Numbered from the stretch's first letter, positions 23,951 through 33,173 are shown. The stretch is DNA of 64,000 nucleotides from JARRQJ01 sp963810615 (GCA_963810615.1 CAWEOA010000008.1:248001-312000); one strand, 5' to 3'. Notes: generated by a model not told the origin, from the sequence alone. Made by a program: numbers and translations.

Positions 23951-24565
23951 TTATGTAGCCAACTCGTGTTTTATTTCGGCAAAGCTGTTGGCCACTTTGG
24001 TGGATTCGATATTGGTTCCAAGGGCACGCTCCAGAGTACTCAGTGAGATCAGTCCTCTTACGATCTGTGCGCTGCGGCCCCCTATGGAGTCGATGACAAT
24101 GAGATGTTTCTGTCCCAGGTCCTTGAAGGTCAGTGCGACATCGGCGACCGTTGCGTGGAGCAGCTGCTCGTAATTAACGACTTTCCACTTATGTGCCGGT
24201 GTCATGATGTCCTGCACCAGGATATCTTCGCGGGAACAGATGCCGATGCGGCAATCCCGCGATTGCAGGTACCGCAGCGGCTTCTCACTTTGAATATCGT
24301 AGGACGTGATGGAGCCTAATATCTTAAAACCCGGGTCGACGACGAAGAGCAGGCGAACGCCGGAGCAGATCATCTGGGTCAGGGCATTGTCGATTTGCGT
24401 AGTGGAGAGCACCGAGATGGCGGGAGTTAACTTAAAGTCGGTCAACAGATCAAGAGCCGGATCGTTGAGTTCCAGCAGAACATCCCGTGCATCGGTCTGC
24501 ATAAGAAACCCGATGTTTGACTTTGGATGGCTTAATCTAAGCGGAGTGTTGATATTGGCATCCAT
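23951..24565 (-). CDS. Protein with paired CBS domains
   Basis: A 204-residue soluble protein with two CBS motifs in tandem: TPAISVLSTTQIDNALTQMICSGVRLLFVVD...ILGSITSYDI (about 47-92), and VQDIMTPAHKWKVVNYEQLLHATVADVALTFKDLGQKHLIVID...IVRGLIS (about 115-175). Paired CBS domains bind adenosyl nucleotides and act as energy sensors. No output domain is attached. The ATG at 24565 with CGAGGAAAAA upstream is chosen; a longer frame back to 24868 reads as non-protein overlap with the neighbouring gene. It lies in a minus-strand set with two small membrane proteins and a Crp/Fnr gene. Confidence 0.82.
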   Translation of the reverse strand: MDANINTPLRLSHPKSNIGFLMQTDARDVLLELNDPALDLLTDFKLTPAISVLSTTQIDNALTQMICSGVRLLFVVDPGFKILGSITSYDIQSEKPLRYLQSRDCRIGICSREDILVQDIMTPAHKWKVVNYEQLLHATVADVALTFKDLGQKHLIVIDSIGGRSAQIVRGLISLSTLERALGTNIESTKVANSFAEIKHELAT

Positions 24566-24654
24566 TCTAGGTTTTTCCTCGTGCTTAACGTCTTGCGTCG
24601 CAAGAACCGTGAACGAATTGTTTTTAGTTATCCGATATTTTTCCCGCCTATCTC

Positions 24655-25068
24655 TTAGGCGGATTCCGCTTGCCCGTAACACAGGGTCTGGGTACAGATA
24701 GTGGCGGGCATGCTGTGGTGCGCGATCAAGCCCGTCGCGCCGCGGATGATCCGATAGAACCACCATACGAGTGCAATCCCCGCGATGATGTAGCCGACGA
24801 TGTAATACGCGAGTCCCACTGCGGCCATCGTCAGAACACCCATGAAGACGAAGGTGCGCACCAGCCATTCATAATGGGTGGCGATCAGCAATGCCTCATG
24901 ATGTGGAACTTCGGCGTTCTTTTCAGTCATGCGCTTGAATCTATATACTTTAAATGCGCTTATGATAAAGCCGAGCGGTGCGGTGACCGCCAGAATATAT
25001 AGTGCGTATACAAATACAAGAAAAGTTAGTTCAGGCCATTTTGAGGTATTGTCCCTTGGCATAGGCAT
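24655..25068 (-). CDS. DUF4870-like small membrane protein
   Basis: The 137-residue protein has three membrane helices: residues 15-38, 70-90 and 95-112. The segment ATHYEWLVRTFVFMGVL and WWFYRIIRGATGLI resembles the DUF4870/Tic20-like fold with its conserved WxxRT and RIxRG positions. The start is fixed by AAGGAGG 8 nt before the ATG at 25068. Function is unknown. It is probably co-transcribed with the CBS gene downstream. Confidence 0.75.
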   Translation of the reverse strand: MPMPRDNTSKWPELTFLVFVYALYILAVTAPLGFIISAFKVYRFKRMTEKNAEVPHHEALLIATHYEWLVRTFVFMGVLTMAAVGLAYYIVGYIIAGIALVWWFYRIIRGATGLIAHHSMPATICTQTLCYGQAESA

Positions 25069-25222
25069 GATGTTGTCCTCCTTGGTTGCATTAATGTGTG
25101 TTTCCTTTCCCGCCGTTCGCCGCTCCATCATTCATTCCCCTTGTTGTGCAGGAAGCTACCACGCTCGCTGTAGCATCGCGTACGGGGGGTAAACGCCGCC
25201 CTCCGTACGCAATGCCATTTCC

Positions 25223-25600
25223 TCAGGCAGCTATCTTGCGCTTAGTTGTGTGTTGCGATCCCGTCAGGCTATGGTCGTAGTCGTAACCGTGATCCGGTTT
25301 GGGCTCATTGCCGAGCGCTGAGTCCAGTTCATAGGGTAGTGTTCCACATTGATTACGCCCGCCTTCCAGGGCGCACGTTCTTGCGCCGAGGAGCTGATAT
25401 ATCGGATCCCAGCCCATGACAGTGGTCATTAGCGGATAGACGGCCAACAAGATGGCTATGGCCGATATCACGTCATGCCCGCTCAGAAGGGCGCTCATCA
25501 CACCAAACGCCATTAAGGCGCCGCCGCCAAAGAAGCGCACCATACGATCGACTAGGCCGATATTTTCTGTGGGCGGCATATTCCCTTTGATCTTGCTCAT
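25223..25600 (-). CDS. DUF2892 (YgaP transmembrane-type) protein
   Basis: A 125-residue protein starting at ATG 25600 behind CAGGAGGTG. The core ENIGLVDRMVRFFGGGALMA and AVYPLMTTVMGWDPIYQLLG (about residues 12-75) is the DUF2892 inner-membrane hairpin, with the typical start NIGxxDRxxR and the end PxxxxxGxCPxY. Here the usual Cys before Pro is Asp (GWDPIY). The 50-residue hydrophilic tail is unusual for the family and has no recognised domain. Function is unknown. Confidence 0.82.
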   Translation of the reverse strand: MSKIKGNMPPTENIGLVDRMVRFFGGGALMAFGVMSALLSGHDVISAIAILLAVYPLMTTVMGWDPIYQLLGARTCALEGGRNQCGTLPYELDSALGNEPKPDHGYDYDHSLTGSQHTTKRKIAA

Positions 25601-25681
25601 GACACACACCTCCTGTTGCATAGTTACATCCCGGAGAATTATCTGTTGCAATCAGTAGGCGCCAAGTTCAAGCCGATTTCA

Positions 25682-25694
25682 GTAACTTTGTTAC
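25682..25694. promoter_or_regulatory. Short palindrome GTAAC-TTT-GTTAC upstream of the DUF2892 gene
   Basis: A perfect 5-3-5 inverted repeat 82 bp upstream of the DUF2892 start, between it and the Crp/Fnr gene. It could be an operator, possibly for the neighbouring regulator, although it is not a standard CRP or FNR box. Confidence 0.3.
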
Positions 25695-25804
25695 ACAGGA
25701 AGATTTGAGTGGTAGGTAAGTATCCACTGTGCGGTCGCGCACATTCAGATGTCGGGATTTAAGTGGTAATGTTAGGAGGGTAGGACGGAGGTGCGGATTT
25801 CCCG

Positions 25805-26470
25805 CTAGTTTTCTTTCGCCAGGTCGCGCAGATGTTGTCTTTCGACGATTTCGATGTGGCCACGCCTTAAGCTTACCAAATTCTGACGTTCAAATCCTTT
25901 GAGGAGTCGGCTTATGACCTCGCGGGCCGTGCCCAGCTCCTCGGCTAGAGCTTGATGCGTGACTGCAATGGGATGGGCGGCATCGGCCAGTTGCAGCAGG
26001 CGCCGTGCGAGTCGAGAGTCCATGCGCCCGAAGGAAACGTCTTCCAGCAGTCCGATCAAGTCGTTCATGCCCTTGTCTATGGAAGAAAAAACAGAGTTAC
26101 GAAAATCGGGTATTTGCGCCAGTGCTTGTTGGAAGTCGGCCTTGGGAATCAAGATGGCATGTACTTCCGTCTCGGCAATGGCCTCCGCCGGATAATTTTT
26201 TCCGCCTAACAAGCAGGTGGTGGTCAGTTCGCAGGCGCGGCCCGCAACCAGGTGATATAGCGTAATAACCTGCCCTTTTTCGGACAGCTTTTGGACTCGT
26301 ACCGAGCCCGATAAAATCAATAGATAATTCTCGCAGGCCTGCCCATGTTGATACAAGGACATGCCGGGACGTACGGTGATCAGCTTCATGGCATCGACGA
26401 GGTCGCTATCTCCCAGATGGTGAAATTCCCGCAATACAGGATATTTTTCAAACAACTCGTGCGTATTCAT
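25805..26470 (-). CDS. Crp/Fnr family transcriptional regulator
   Basis: The 221-residue protein has an N-terminal cyclic-nucleotide-binding-like beta roll (about 20-125, with YQHGQACENYLLILSGSVRVQ) and a C-terminal helix-turn-helix (ITHQALAEELGTAREVISRLLKGFERQ-type segment at about 170-195). The four N-terminal Fnr cluster cysteines are missing, so it is not an oxygen-sensing Fnr. The cAMP-binding RS pair is also not evident. Cys46, Cys79 and Cys86 may matter for another signal. The gene is upstream of, and in line with, the DUF2892, DUF4870 and CBS genes, which are plausible targets. Confidence 0.88.
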   Translation of the reverse strand: MNTHELFEKYPVLREFHHLGDSDLVDAMKLITVRPGMSLYQHGQACENYLLILSGSVRVQKLSEKGQVITLYHLVAGRACELTTTCLLGGKNYPAEAIAETEVHAILIPKADFQQALAQIPDFRNSVFSSIDKGMNDLIGLLEDVSFGRMDSRLARRLLQLADAAHPIAVTHQALAEELGTAREVISRLLKGFERQNLVSLRRGHIEIVERQHLRDLAKEN

Positions 26471-26623
26471 CGGTATTCGCCATTTTAGATCATGATTGCT
26501 CGAAGCTTACGTTTCTTAAGTGCCATAGCATTCGCTATATTGTAGGGTAACACTAATAATAGCGGATAGACTCCGAATCCGTAGAGGAGTTTTGCCGGTG
26601 AAATTATGAGCGAGAGGATAAGT

Positions 26624-27052
26624 ATGCGTCTGTGGTCGATACATCCGGCTTATTTGGATGCGAAGGGGTTGGTGGCCTTGTGGCGAGAAGGTTTGCTGGC
26701 GCAAAACGTTTTGCTGGGAAATACCCGAGGCTATAAGAATCATCCTCAGTTAATACGATTTAAGAATGCCGAAAATCCCGTCGGCGCTATTGGCGGTTAT
26801 CTAAAATATGTGGTCGATGAGGCAGACAACAGAGCGTATCGCTTCGACAGAGCCAAGATTGCGAACAAAGGCTATAGCGTACGGATCTCCGTCACCACGG
26901 GACAAATTGCGTACGAATTTTCCCATCTGCTGGGTAAGCTGAAAACAAGATCTCCTGCATTGTATATTCAATTGAGCAAGGTCGATGAGGTCGAGGCGCA
27001 CCCAATGTTTGGCATGATCGGCGGCGACGTGGAAGATTGGGAAATCATCTGA
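26624..27052 (+). CDS. Pyrimidine dimer DNA glycosylase family protein
   Basis: The 142-residue protein begins MRLWSIHPAYLDAKGLVALWREGLLAQ and continues GYKNHPQLIRFK, the signature of the Pyr_excise family related in name to T4 endonuclease V. These proteins are predicted base-excision enzymes for UV lesions, although activity of the bacterial branch is less tested. The start at 26624 is chosen over 26606 because the family begins MRLWS and GAGAGGA lies 6 nt upstream. It diverges from the Crp/Fnr gene. Confidence 0.82.
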   Translation: MRLWSIHPAYLDAKGLVALWREGLLAQNVLLGNTRGYKNHPQLIRFKNAENPVGAIGGYLKYVVDEADNRAYRFDRAKIANKGYSVRISVTTGQIAYEFSHLLGKLKTRSPALYIQLSKVDEVEAHPMFGMIGGDVEDWEII

Positions 27053-27172
27053 TTGCGCACGCATGATACGCAAGCGTAGTTAGCCGAATATCCGTACACA
27101 TTATCCCTGCTTAATAGAAAACTGAAAATTTCCCTATGCGAAAATATTTCCCCCTATTTTTCGTGCGCTGAT

Positions 27173-30091
27173 TTACATAGAGAAGATGTTATTCCCTTTC
27201 GCGGGATGATAGCCGCCGGATGAGCTGCGTATCAGTTCCTCGAACTGGGCGAGCGGTAGGGGTTTTCCGAACAGATATCCTTGGAAGGCCTGGCAGTCAT
27301 GGCGATCGAGAAACTCACGTTGTGTTTCGGTCTCGACGCCTTCAGCGATCACGTTTAAACCCAGAGCCGCCGTCATTGCGATAATTGTCTGAACGATGGC
27401 ATCGTCGTTAGGGTCGATTGTGATGTCGCGGACGAACGATTGGTCGATCTTGATCTGGTCAAGAGGTAAGCGTTTGAGATATTGCAGGGATGAATAACCT
27501 GTGCCGAAATCATCCATAGAGAAACTAACGCCGAGTGTTTTAAGTTCCCGCATCTTGATGATGGTGTCCTCGACGTTTTCCAAGACCGTGCTTTCGGTAA
27601 GTTCCAGTTTGAGATTGGAGGCTTGAGCGCCGCTTTCCAGCAATATACGCTTGATCTGAGCGACGAAGTCGCTTTGACGGAACTGCTTGGCGCTGACGTT
27701 CACCGCCAAGGTCAAGTCTCGGGTCAGTGCATTGTGCTGCCATGTTTTGAGCTGCACACAGGCGGTTTGCAAAACCCACAATCCTATCGGGATGATGAGG
27801 CCTGTTTCTTCGGTGATGATGATGAACTCAGCGGGAGATACTAATCCTCGTTTGGGGTGTTCCCAACGCAATAACACTTCAGCACCCAGCGGACGGCGAT
27901 GCTTATCCACTTGAATTTGGTAGTGCAAGCAGAATTGCTGTTTGGCGAGGGCTTGCCGCAGTTCGTCTTCGAGATCGGCACGTGCTTCGATGGCGGTTTG
28001 CATGGCCGGGTCGTAGAAGCGCATGGCATTACGCCCTGAAGACTTGGCCTGATACATGGCTATATCTGCGTGCTTGAGCAGGTCTTCGATGCTTTCCTGG
28101 TGACCGCGGAATAGGTTAACACCGAAGCTGGCGGTAGAGAGGTAGTCGTAATTGTTCAGCGCATAGGGTTTGTTCAGCTCGTTACGGATCTTTTCAACGA
28201 TAGATTCCACTTGGGCGGCTGCTTCCTGCGCTTGGACGCTCAGTTCCTCCAGCACCACCACAAACTCGTCCCCGCCCAAGCGGGCGACGCTGTCAATCTC
28301 GCGCACACACGTCAGCAGGCGCTGTGCCGCTTCGACCAGTAAACGATCACCCATTATATGGCCCTGGGTGTCGTTGATTGTCTTGAAGTGGTCCAGGTCC
28401 AGGAATATCAGCGCGCCGTGCCAGCCGTGACGCGCGCTGGCCGCCATGGTGCGTTGCAAACGTTCCAGTAGCAGACGACGATTCGGCAGTTGGGTCAGGT
28501 GATCATAAAAGGCCAGCTGATGGATTTCCTGTTCCGTTTTTTTGATGTCGCTGATATCGCGCGCCACGGATACGTAGTTGCTGACCTGCTGGTGATCGTC
28601 GTAGACCGCGGTAATAGTCACCGCAATTGGGTAATCCTCGCCGTTTTTGCGGCGCGCCCAAACCTCACCCGACCATTCCCCCGAACTTAGCAATGTCGAT
28701 TGTATGGTGTTGAAGAAGGCCGCATCGTGTCGCTCTGATTTTATAATGCGCGGATTCTTGCCTATAAGTTCGCCGGCACTGTAGCCGCTCATATCCTGGA
28801 ATGCTTGATTAACCCGTAAGATGTTGGCTTCGCGGTCGCTGATGAGGATGGCATCCTGGCTGTCAAAAGTGGTGGCGGCGATGCGCAGTTCTTCTTCCAT
28901 CTGCTTGCGTTTGCTGATGTCCCGGGCGTAGCCGCAGTTATATTCCTCATCTTCAAAGCGCATGTAATTGATGGAGACTTCTACAGGATAGATTCTGCCG
29001 TCCTTGGTGCAGTGTCGCGATTCGAAGGTAAAGGCCCCGTGCTTTTTGAGTGCCTCCCAGTGATCCGGCCAGGCCTCGCTCGGGAAATCCGGATCGAAGT
29101 CGGGAACACGCATACGCAGCATCTCTTCCTGTGTGTAACCAAGGGAGCTGCAGGCGGCGACGTTCGCGTAAAGAACCTTAGCCTCTGAATTGATCCAGGT
29201 GACTTTGTCGCCCATGTGATCGATGGAGAATTTCATCATCTGAAGAGTGCGTTGATCGCGCTTGCGTTGGGTGATGTCGCTGACCACGCCGATCGTGCGC
29301 ACCTTACGGCGCTCGCTTACCTCACCGTCGAAAATCGTTTGTGATCGGGCTTCCAGCCAACGGATCCCAACATCACATTCTGTGATGCGAAACTCAATGT
29401 CAATAATGCCGTCGCTTACGGGGTCATGGGCACGGTTGATGGCCTCCGCAACTCTATCGCGATCCTCCGCATGTACGCGTTCCATAAACTGCGCCATGGT
29501 CACCGTTTCGTCCGGGTTAATACCAAACATGTCCCGCAATTCCGGGGACCAGTAGAGTGTGTCGGAGGTATGATCGTGGTCATATATGCCGATGTGGGCT
29601 GAATGGACCGCCAGCTGTAGACGTTGTTCGCTGATGTTGCGCGCCGCTTCCGCCTGTCTGCGCGCGGTAATGTCTTGGCCGATTGAAATCAGGGCTGTGA
29701 TATCGCCCCGCGTATCACGCATAGTTTGGCAATGCCATTCGATCTCGCGTTCTTCACCGTTGGCGGTGATGATAGGGTTGACGTTATCACGGATCGGTAA
29801 GTCATGTACGGCGGAGAGGAACAATGCCCGGATGCGTTCTTGGTCACGTGCAGCTAAAAAGGTAGTGAACCAATTTTTACCGTTGATTTCGTCGAGTCGG
29901 TAGCCGCTAAGGCGTTCGAAGTAGGGGTTGACGTGTCGGATGTTGCCCTGCGCATCGAGCAATAAGATGATTATCGGCGCGCTGTCGGCCATGAGTCTGA
30001 AAATAGCGGGATCGAGCATGGGTGGTGAGGTCTTCCGCTCGACCTTTTCGTCATCGCGCGGGCGTAGGGTAGAACGCTTGTTCGTGGACAT
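27173..30091 (-). CDS. PAS(x4)-GGDEF-EAL cyclic di-GMP enzyme
   Basis: The 972-residue soluble protein has four PAS domains (about 28-150, 155-280, 283-400, 403-530), then GGDEF (about 535-700) and EAL (about 710-965). The GGDEF motif is intact (ARLGGDEFVVV) and the inhibitory RxxD site (REID) lies five residues before it. The EAL domain has EVL in place of EAL, plus intact NVSAKQF, ELTES, DDFGTGYSSL and EGVET blocks, so phosphodiesterase activity is likely. No membrane helices are seen; signals are probably internal, such as redox or ligand. It is a single gene, not in an operon. Confidence 0.93.
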   Translation of the reverse strand: MSTNKRSTLRPRDDEKVERKTSPPMLDPAIFRLMADSAPIIILLLDAQGNIRHVNPYFERLSGYRLDEINGKNWFTTFLAARDQERIRALFLSAVHDLPIRDNVNPIITANGEEREIEWHCQTMRDTRGDITALISIGQDITARRQAEAARNISEQRLQLAVHSAHIGIYDHDHTSDTLYWSPELRDMFGINPDETVTMAQFMERVHAEDRDRVAEAINRAHDPVSDGIIDIEFRITECDVGIRWLEARSQTIFDGEVSERRKVRTIGVVSDITQRKRDQRTLQMMKFSIDHMGDKVTWINSEAKVLYANVAACSSLGYTQEEMLRMRVPDFDPDFPSEAWPDHWEALKKHGAFTFESRHCTKDGRIYPVEVSINYMRFEDEEYNCGYARDISKRKQMEEELRIAATTFDSQDAILISDREANILRVNQAFQDMSGYSAGELIGKNPRIIKSERHDAAFFNTIQSTLLSSGEWSGEVWARRKNGEDYPIAVTITAVYDDHQQVSNYVSVARDISDIKKTEQEIHQLAFYDHLTQLPNRRLLLERLQRTMAASARHGWHGALIFLDLDHFKTINDTQGHIMGDRLLVEAAQRLLTCVREIDSVARLGGDEFVVVLEELSVQAQEAAAQVESIVEKIRNELNKPYALNNYDYLSTASFGVNLFRGHQESIEDLLKHADIAMYQAKSSGRNAMRFYDPAMQTAIEARADLEDELRQALAKQQFCLHYQIQVDKHRRPLGAEVLLRWEHPKRGLVSPAEFIIITEETGLIIPIGLWVLQTACVQLKTWQHNALTRDLTLAVNVSAKQFRQSDFVAQIKRILLESGAQASNLKLELTESTVLENVEDTIIKMRELKTLGVSFSMDDFGTGYSSLQYLKRLPLDQIKIDQSFVRDITIDPNDDAIVQTIIAMTAALGLNVIAEGVETETQREFLDRHDCQAFQGYLFGKPLPLAQFEELIRSSSGGYHPAKGNNIFSM

Positions 30092-30546
30092 TAATTGCTC
30101 CGTGTTTTGTTCTTTATCGCGCCTTCCGCTAGCTCATGATGGTATTGTAGATTGCTGCGATCTTCAATCAGCATTCGATAAACTTGTAATGTCCATTCCA
30201 GACTCTACGGAAAACCGACCATCATCCCAATATGAATAATCGCCATGGCCTGTAGATGGAAATGCCAGGATCGACCTTCTGTGCCGTGTGTCTATACGTC
30301 ACGTATTAATTCTGAATGGCACCGAGATTCCAACTACAAAATATAAATTCCTCTAAAGGAGCGCCGTCGCTGGTCTCTTGATACCCCGACGATTGCTCAT
30401 CCCAGCTTATCGGCAGTAAGCGGAAGATTGCTTACTTGCGAATTAGAATTGATCTAAGCTGGTGCGGCAGACAGCACCAAAGCGTGTACAGCGGGGATGC
30501 GTGTACGTGCAGCGTTTATATTCGCCGGAACATTAGTCGCTGACGT
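30092..30546. other. Intergenic region without a recognised gene
   Basis: About 455 bp between the GGDEF-EAL start and the end of the AgmX-type gene. It should hold the promoter of the GGDEF-EAL gene near 30100-30200. I see no convincing RNA gene, repeat or terminator. Confidence 0.4.
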
Positions 30547-31503
30547 TTATGACGATGGAAGAAAATCGATTGGCCAGGTGAAGACCGTGGTTTCGACATC
30601 CTTGGCGCCGAAGTTGAGGAGGCGGATACGCGCCGACAATTTGCTGATCAGGTCGGGATCGTCCAATTCGGCGGAGACTACCTTGCAGTTGGTGACCTCG
30701 CCGGATGGCGCGATGGTAATCTCCAGTACCACCTTGCCTTGCAAGGCGGGATTGGCGCGCAGGGCGCGATGATAAAGGGTATAAAGGGCGCCTTTGCTGC
30801 GGTCGAGTATCAGCTGGATCTGTTCGATGCTGCGTCCCCGCGCCTGACCGTTGGGTGCCGTACCCGCTTTTTTCTCCGCATCCAGGGTCTGGCTTTCGAC
30901 AGCAGTGGTTTGTCTGCCGGCCAATTGGGTTTGCTCCACATCACGGCTGAGTTTCGACGTGCTGATGCCGCCGCTGCCTTTGCTGCCTTCGGCGGCGATG
31001 ATGGAGCGGTGCGTCACGGCCTTGGTGGCTTGCTTGTCTGTCTTGATGAGCGGCGTATTTTGTACCAGATTGCCGAGGTCGCTCTGCTGCAAGTCGGCAA
31101 GCTCATTGCGCAGGGCGAGCAGGCCGCTGTGAGCGGCTTTGTTGCGCGCGGCCTGCACATCGGGTTTTGTCGGTTGCTTCTTGACTTCCGGAACGGGTTT
31201 GGGCGGCTTGGGCTCCTCGACCTTTTTCTCGGGTTTGGGCGGCTCGGGTTTCTTTTCCTCCACCTTCGGCGGCGGAGGGGGTGGTGGCGGTTTGGGTTTT
31301 TCCTGAATCACCAGTTTGGCCAGACGCGGCGGCACCGCCTCCGCTTCATAGCGATCGGTCGGAGGCAGTTTTATAAATACCACCAGGGCGGCCAAAAGCA
31401 CATAGACCACCAGCATCGTGGTGGTGATGGCGCGAAAACGCCGTTCTTCTGTCGGCGAAGCACTCCAAGGCAGTTCGGGAGAATGGTAATACGCAGTGGT
31501 CAA
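30547..31503 (-). CDS. AgmX/PglI C-terminal domain, TonB-like protein
   Basis: A 318-residue protein with one membrane helix at about residues 25-46 (TTMLVVYVLLAALVVFIKL) and a long Pro/Lys/Glu-rich stretch at about 64-115, as in TonB and TolA, that can span the periplasm. The C-terminal domain (about 225-318, QIQLILDRSKGALYTLYHRALRANP and GKVVLEITIAPSGEVTNCKVVSAE) matches the AgmX/PglI family. It starts 4 nt after the second ExbD gene and is last in the operon. By analogy it passes energy from the ExbB/ExbD stator to partners in the periplasm or outer membrane. Confidence 0.88.
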   Translation of the reverse strand: MTTAYYHSPELPWSASPTEERRFRAITTTMLVVYVLLAALVVFIKLPPTDRYEAEAVPPRLAKLVIQEKPKPPPPPPPPKVEEKKPEPPKPEKKVEEPKPPKPVPEVKKQPTKPDVQAARNKAAHSGLLALRNELADLQQSDLGNLVQNTPLIKTDKQATKAVTHRSIIAAEGSKGSGGISTSKLSRDVEQTQLAGRQTTAVESQTLDAEKKAGTAPNGQARGRSIEQIQLILDRSKGALYTLYHRALRANPALQGKVVLEITIAPSGEVTNCKVVSAELDDPDLISKLSARIRLLNFGAKDVETTVFTWPIDFLPSS

Positions 31504-31507
31504 GCTT

Positions 31508-32002
31508 CTATCCTTTCGCCGCTTTATGAATCACCGCCAATGAGATATTGGTGTAACCGGCCTTGGTACAGGTCACCATAATCTTTTTCATCAATTCATA
31601 GGGGATTTGCTTGTCGCCCATAATGGTAATGTCGCCGCCTTCTTCCTGAGATATTTTGCGATTGCGCTTGGCTTGATGGCTGAGTTCGTCGAGCAGTCCG
31701 GGAATGAGATCGCTATCCGAGGCCAGGGCGTCGGGCACCGATGCTACCTTGCGCCCCTGGGCGATAATGTCTTCGTTGTTTACTGCTATGACCAAGGATT
31801 CCTTGGGCGCCTTCTGGGCAATGGATTCGGGCAGCCTGACAGCCTTGGTGTTGGGGAGGTTCTGTACGTTGCCCGAGTTCACCAGCAGGAACAGTACCAG
31901 CACGGTAAGCATATCGATCATGGACACGATATTGATGACGGCATGTCCCTTATTGCGACGATGATGACGCTCCATGCGTTTCGCTTTACGCGACATCTTC
32001 AT
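31508..32002 (-). CDS. ExbD/TolR family protein with intact Asp
   Basis: The 164-residue protein has one membrane helix (residues 22-43, AVINIVSMIDMLTVLVLFLL) with Asp30 at the position of the proton-carrying Asp25 of E. coli ExbD. A periplasmic TolR-like domain ends with KQIPYELMKKIMVTCTKAGYTNISLAV. Its start overlaps the preceding ExbD gene by 4 nt (ATGA), showing tight coupling. It should form part of a proton-driven stator with the ExbB-like protein. Confidence 0.9.
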   Translation of the reverse strand: MKMSRKAKRMERHHRRNKGHAVINIVSMIDMLTVLVLFLLVNSGNVQNLPNTKAVRLPESIAQKAPKESLVIAVNNEDIIAQGRKVASVPDALASDSDLIPGLLDELSHQAKRNRKISQEEGGDITIMGDKQIPYELMKKIMVTCTKAGYTNISLAVIHKAAKG

Positions 32003-32508
32003 GGTGCCAGCCTCACCGAAGTGGTGCCCGGCGCATCGCCTATGGATAAATCGGGAAAGAGTTCCGCATAAGAAATCTTGTCGGGGGTCGCGATCACGAA
32101 GCTGCGGGTCGCATCCATGGTCTTGATCAGGACGTCGTAAGGAATTTGCGCCTCGGATAGGATCGTGGCGTCGGTTTTGTCCGGGAAGCGCGCCTTGATC
32201 TGCTTGAGCAGATGGTTGAGCGCCTTGAAATCATAGTCGCCGTCCTTATTGGCGATACGGCTGATCAGGCCGGCGTTGCGGTCGCCGACTTCCAGCTCGT
32301 TTTTACGAATGATTACTTCCAAGGCCAAAGCCTCACTGGGATTGGGTGCGTTCTCAATCGAAGACGGAATCTTCAGGCTGAGGGCGCTGAACTGAAAATA
32401 AGCGATCGAGCTGAGAAAAAACGCGACAAGTACCACCATCAAATTGATAAACGCGGTGACATCCAGGTCGGCGATGGGGGAGGCCCGGTGACGGGAACGG
32501 CCTATCAT
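31999..32508 (-). CDS. ExbD/TolR family protein with Asp-to-Asn change
   Basis: The 169-residue protein has the ExbD layout: short cytoplasmic start, one helix (residues 15-36, LDVTAFINLMVVLVAFFL) and a periplasmic domain with SEAQIPYDVLIKTMDATRSF. Aligned to E. coli ExbD (INVTPFIDVMLVLL), Asn22 replaces the essential Asp. It therefore probably cannot carry protons itself. It overlaps the ExbB gene by 4 nt and the Asp-containing ExbD by 4 nt. A heteromeric ExbD pair with one proton path is inferred. Confidence 0.9.
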   Translation of the reverse strand: MIGRSRHRASPIADLDVTAFINLMVVLVAFFLSSIAYFQFSALSLKIPSSIENAPNPSEALALEVIIRKNELEVGDRNAGLISRIANKDGDYDFKALNHLLKQIKARFPDKTDATILSEAQIPYDVLIKTMDATRSFVIATPDKISYAELFPDLSIGDAPGTTSVRLAP

Positions 32509-33173
32509 GCGGCGCTTCCATCCTTACGGGCTTGTTGCTGAACGGTTTGTTCCTGGAGCATGTTGAGAAATTTCACCGAGACCATTTCCAGGCTGTCCAC
32601 CAGTTCGGTGGTTTTACTCTGCAAAAAGGAATAGAGCAACATCAGGGGTATCGCGGCACCGAGACCGAAGGCGGTACAGTTCATAGCCACTGAGATACTG
32701 GCGGACAACAGCTCCGCCTTTTGTGCCGGGTCGGCATGTGATACGGCGGCGAAGGCCTCGATCAAGCCGGTTACGGTCCCGAGCAATCCCAGCAAGGTGG
32801 AGATGTTGGCAAAGGTTGCCAGATAGTGGGTACGCTTTTCGAGACGCGGCACGATTTCCATCAGGCCTTCTTCCATCGCCGTTTCAATGGCGTCGCGCTG
32901 GCGTGATGATTTGAGGCGGGACAGACCGTAGGCGAGGATCTTGCCCACCGCTGCGCTGGAATCGGCCGCCGTGGTCATCGCCTCGCCGAACTTGCCCTTC
33001 TCGATGAGCGGCAACATTTGCTTCCAGGTCTTGATGTTCGAACTTCTGGTGCTGCTCAAATATAGGAAGCGTTCGATGGCGATGGCGAGTCCTAGGGCCA
33101 ACACCAGGAGGATGGGATACATGAAGAACCCCCCTTCTTGCATAAAGCCCACAACGGAATTAACGATGTGCAT
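32505..33173 (-). CDS. MotA/TolQ/ExbB proton channel family protein
   Basis: The 222-residue protein has three membrane helices (about 15-35, 118-145 and 158-182) and the TolQ/ExbB core YLATFANISTLLGLLGTVTGLIEAF with conserved Thr residues in the channel-lining helices. A large cytoplasmic loop separates helices 1 and 2. AAGGAGGGT precedes the ATG. Together with the two ExbD proteins it should form the inner-membrane motor. It starts 145 bp after the upstream small gene, so an internal promoter is possible. Confidence 0.93.
   Translation of the reverse strand: MHIVNSVVGFMQEGGFFMYPILLVLALGLAIAIERFLYLSSTRSSNIKTWKQMLPLIEKGKFGEAMTTAADSSAAVGKILAYGLSRLKSSRQRDAIETAMEEGLMEIVPRLEKRTHYLATFANISTLLGLLGTVTGLIEAFAAVSHADPAQKAELLSASISVAMNCTAFGLGAAIPLMLLYSFLQSKTTELVDSLEMVSVKFLNMLQEQTVQQQARKDGSAA

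Noticed and set aside
24566..24868. N-terminal extension of the CBS protein
   Set aside because: The extension is Arg/His-rich and lies in another frame of the DUF4870 gene; a Shine-Dalgarno sequence supports the start at 24565.
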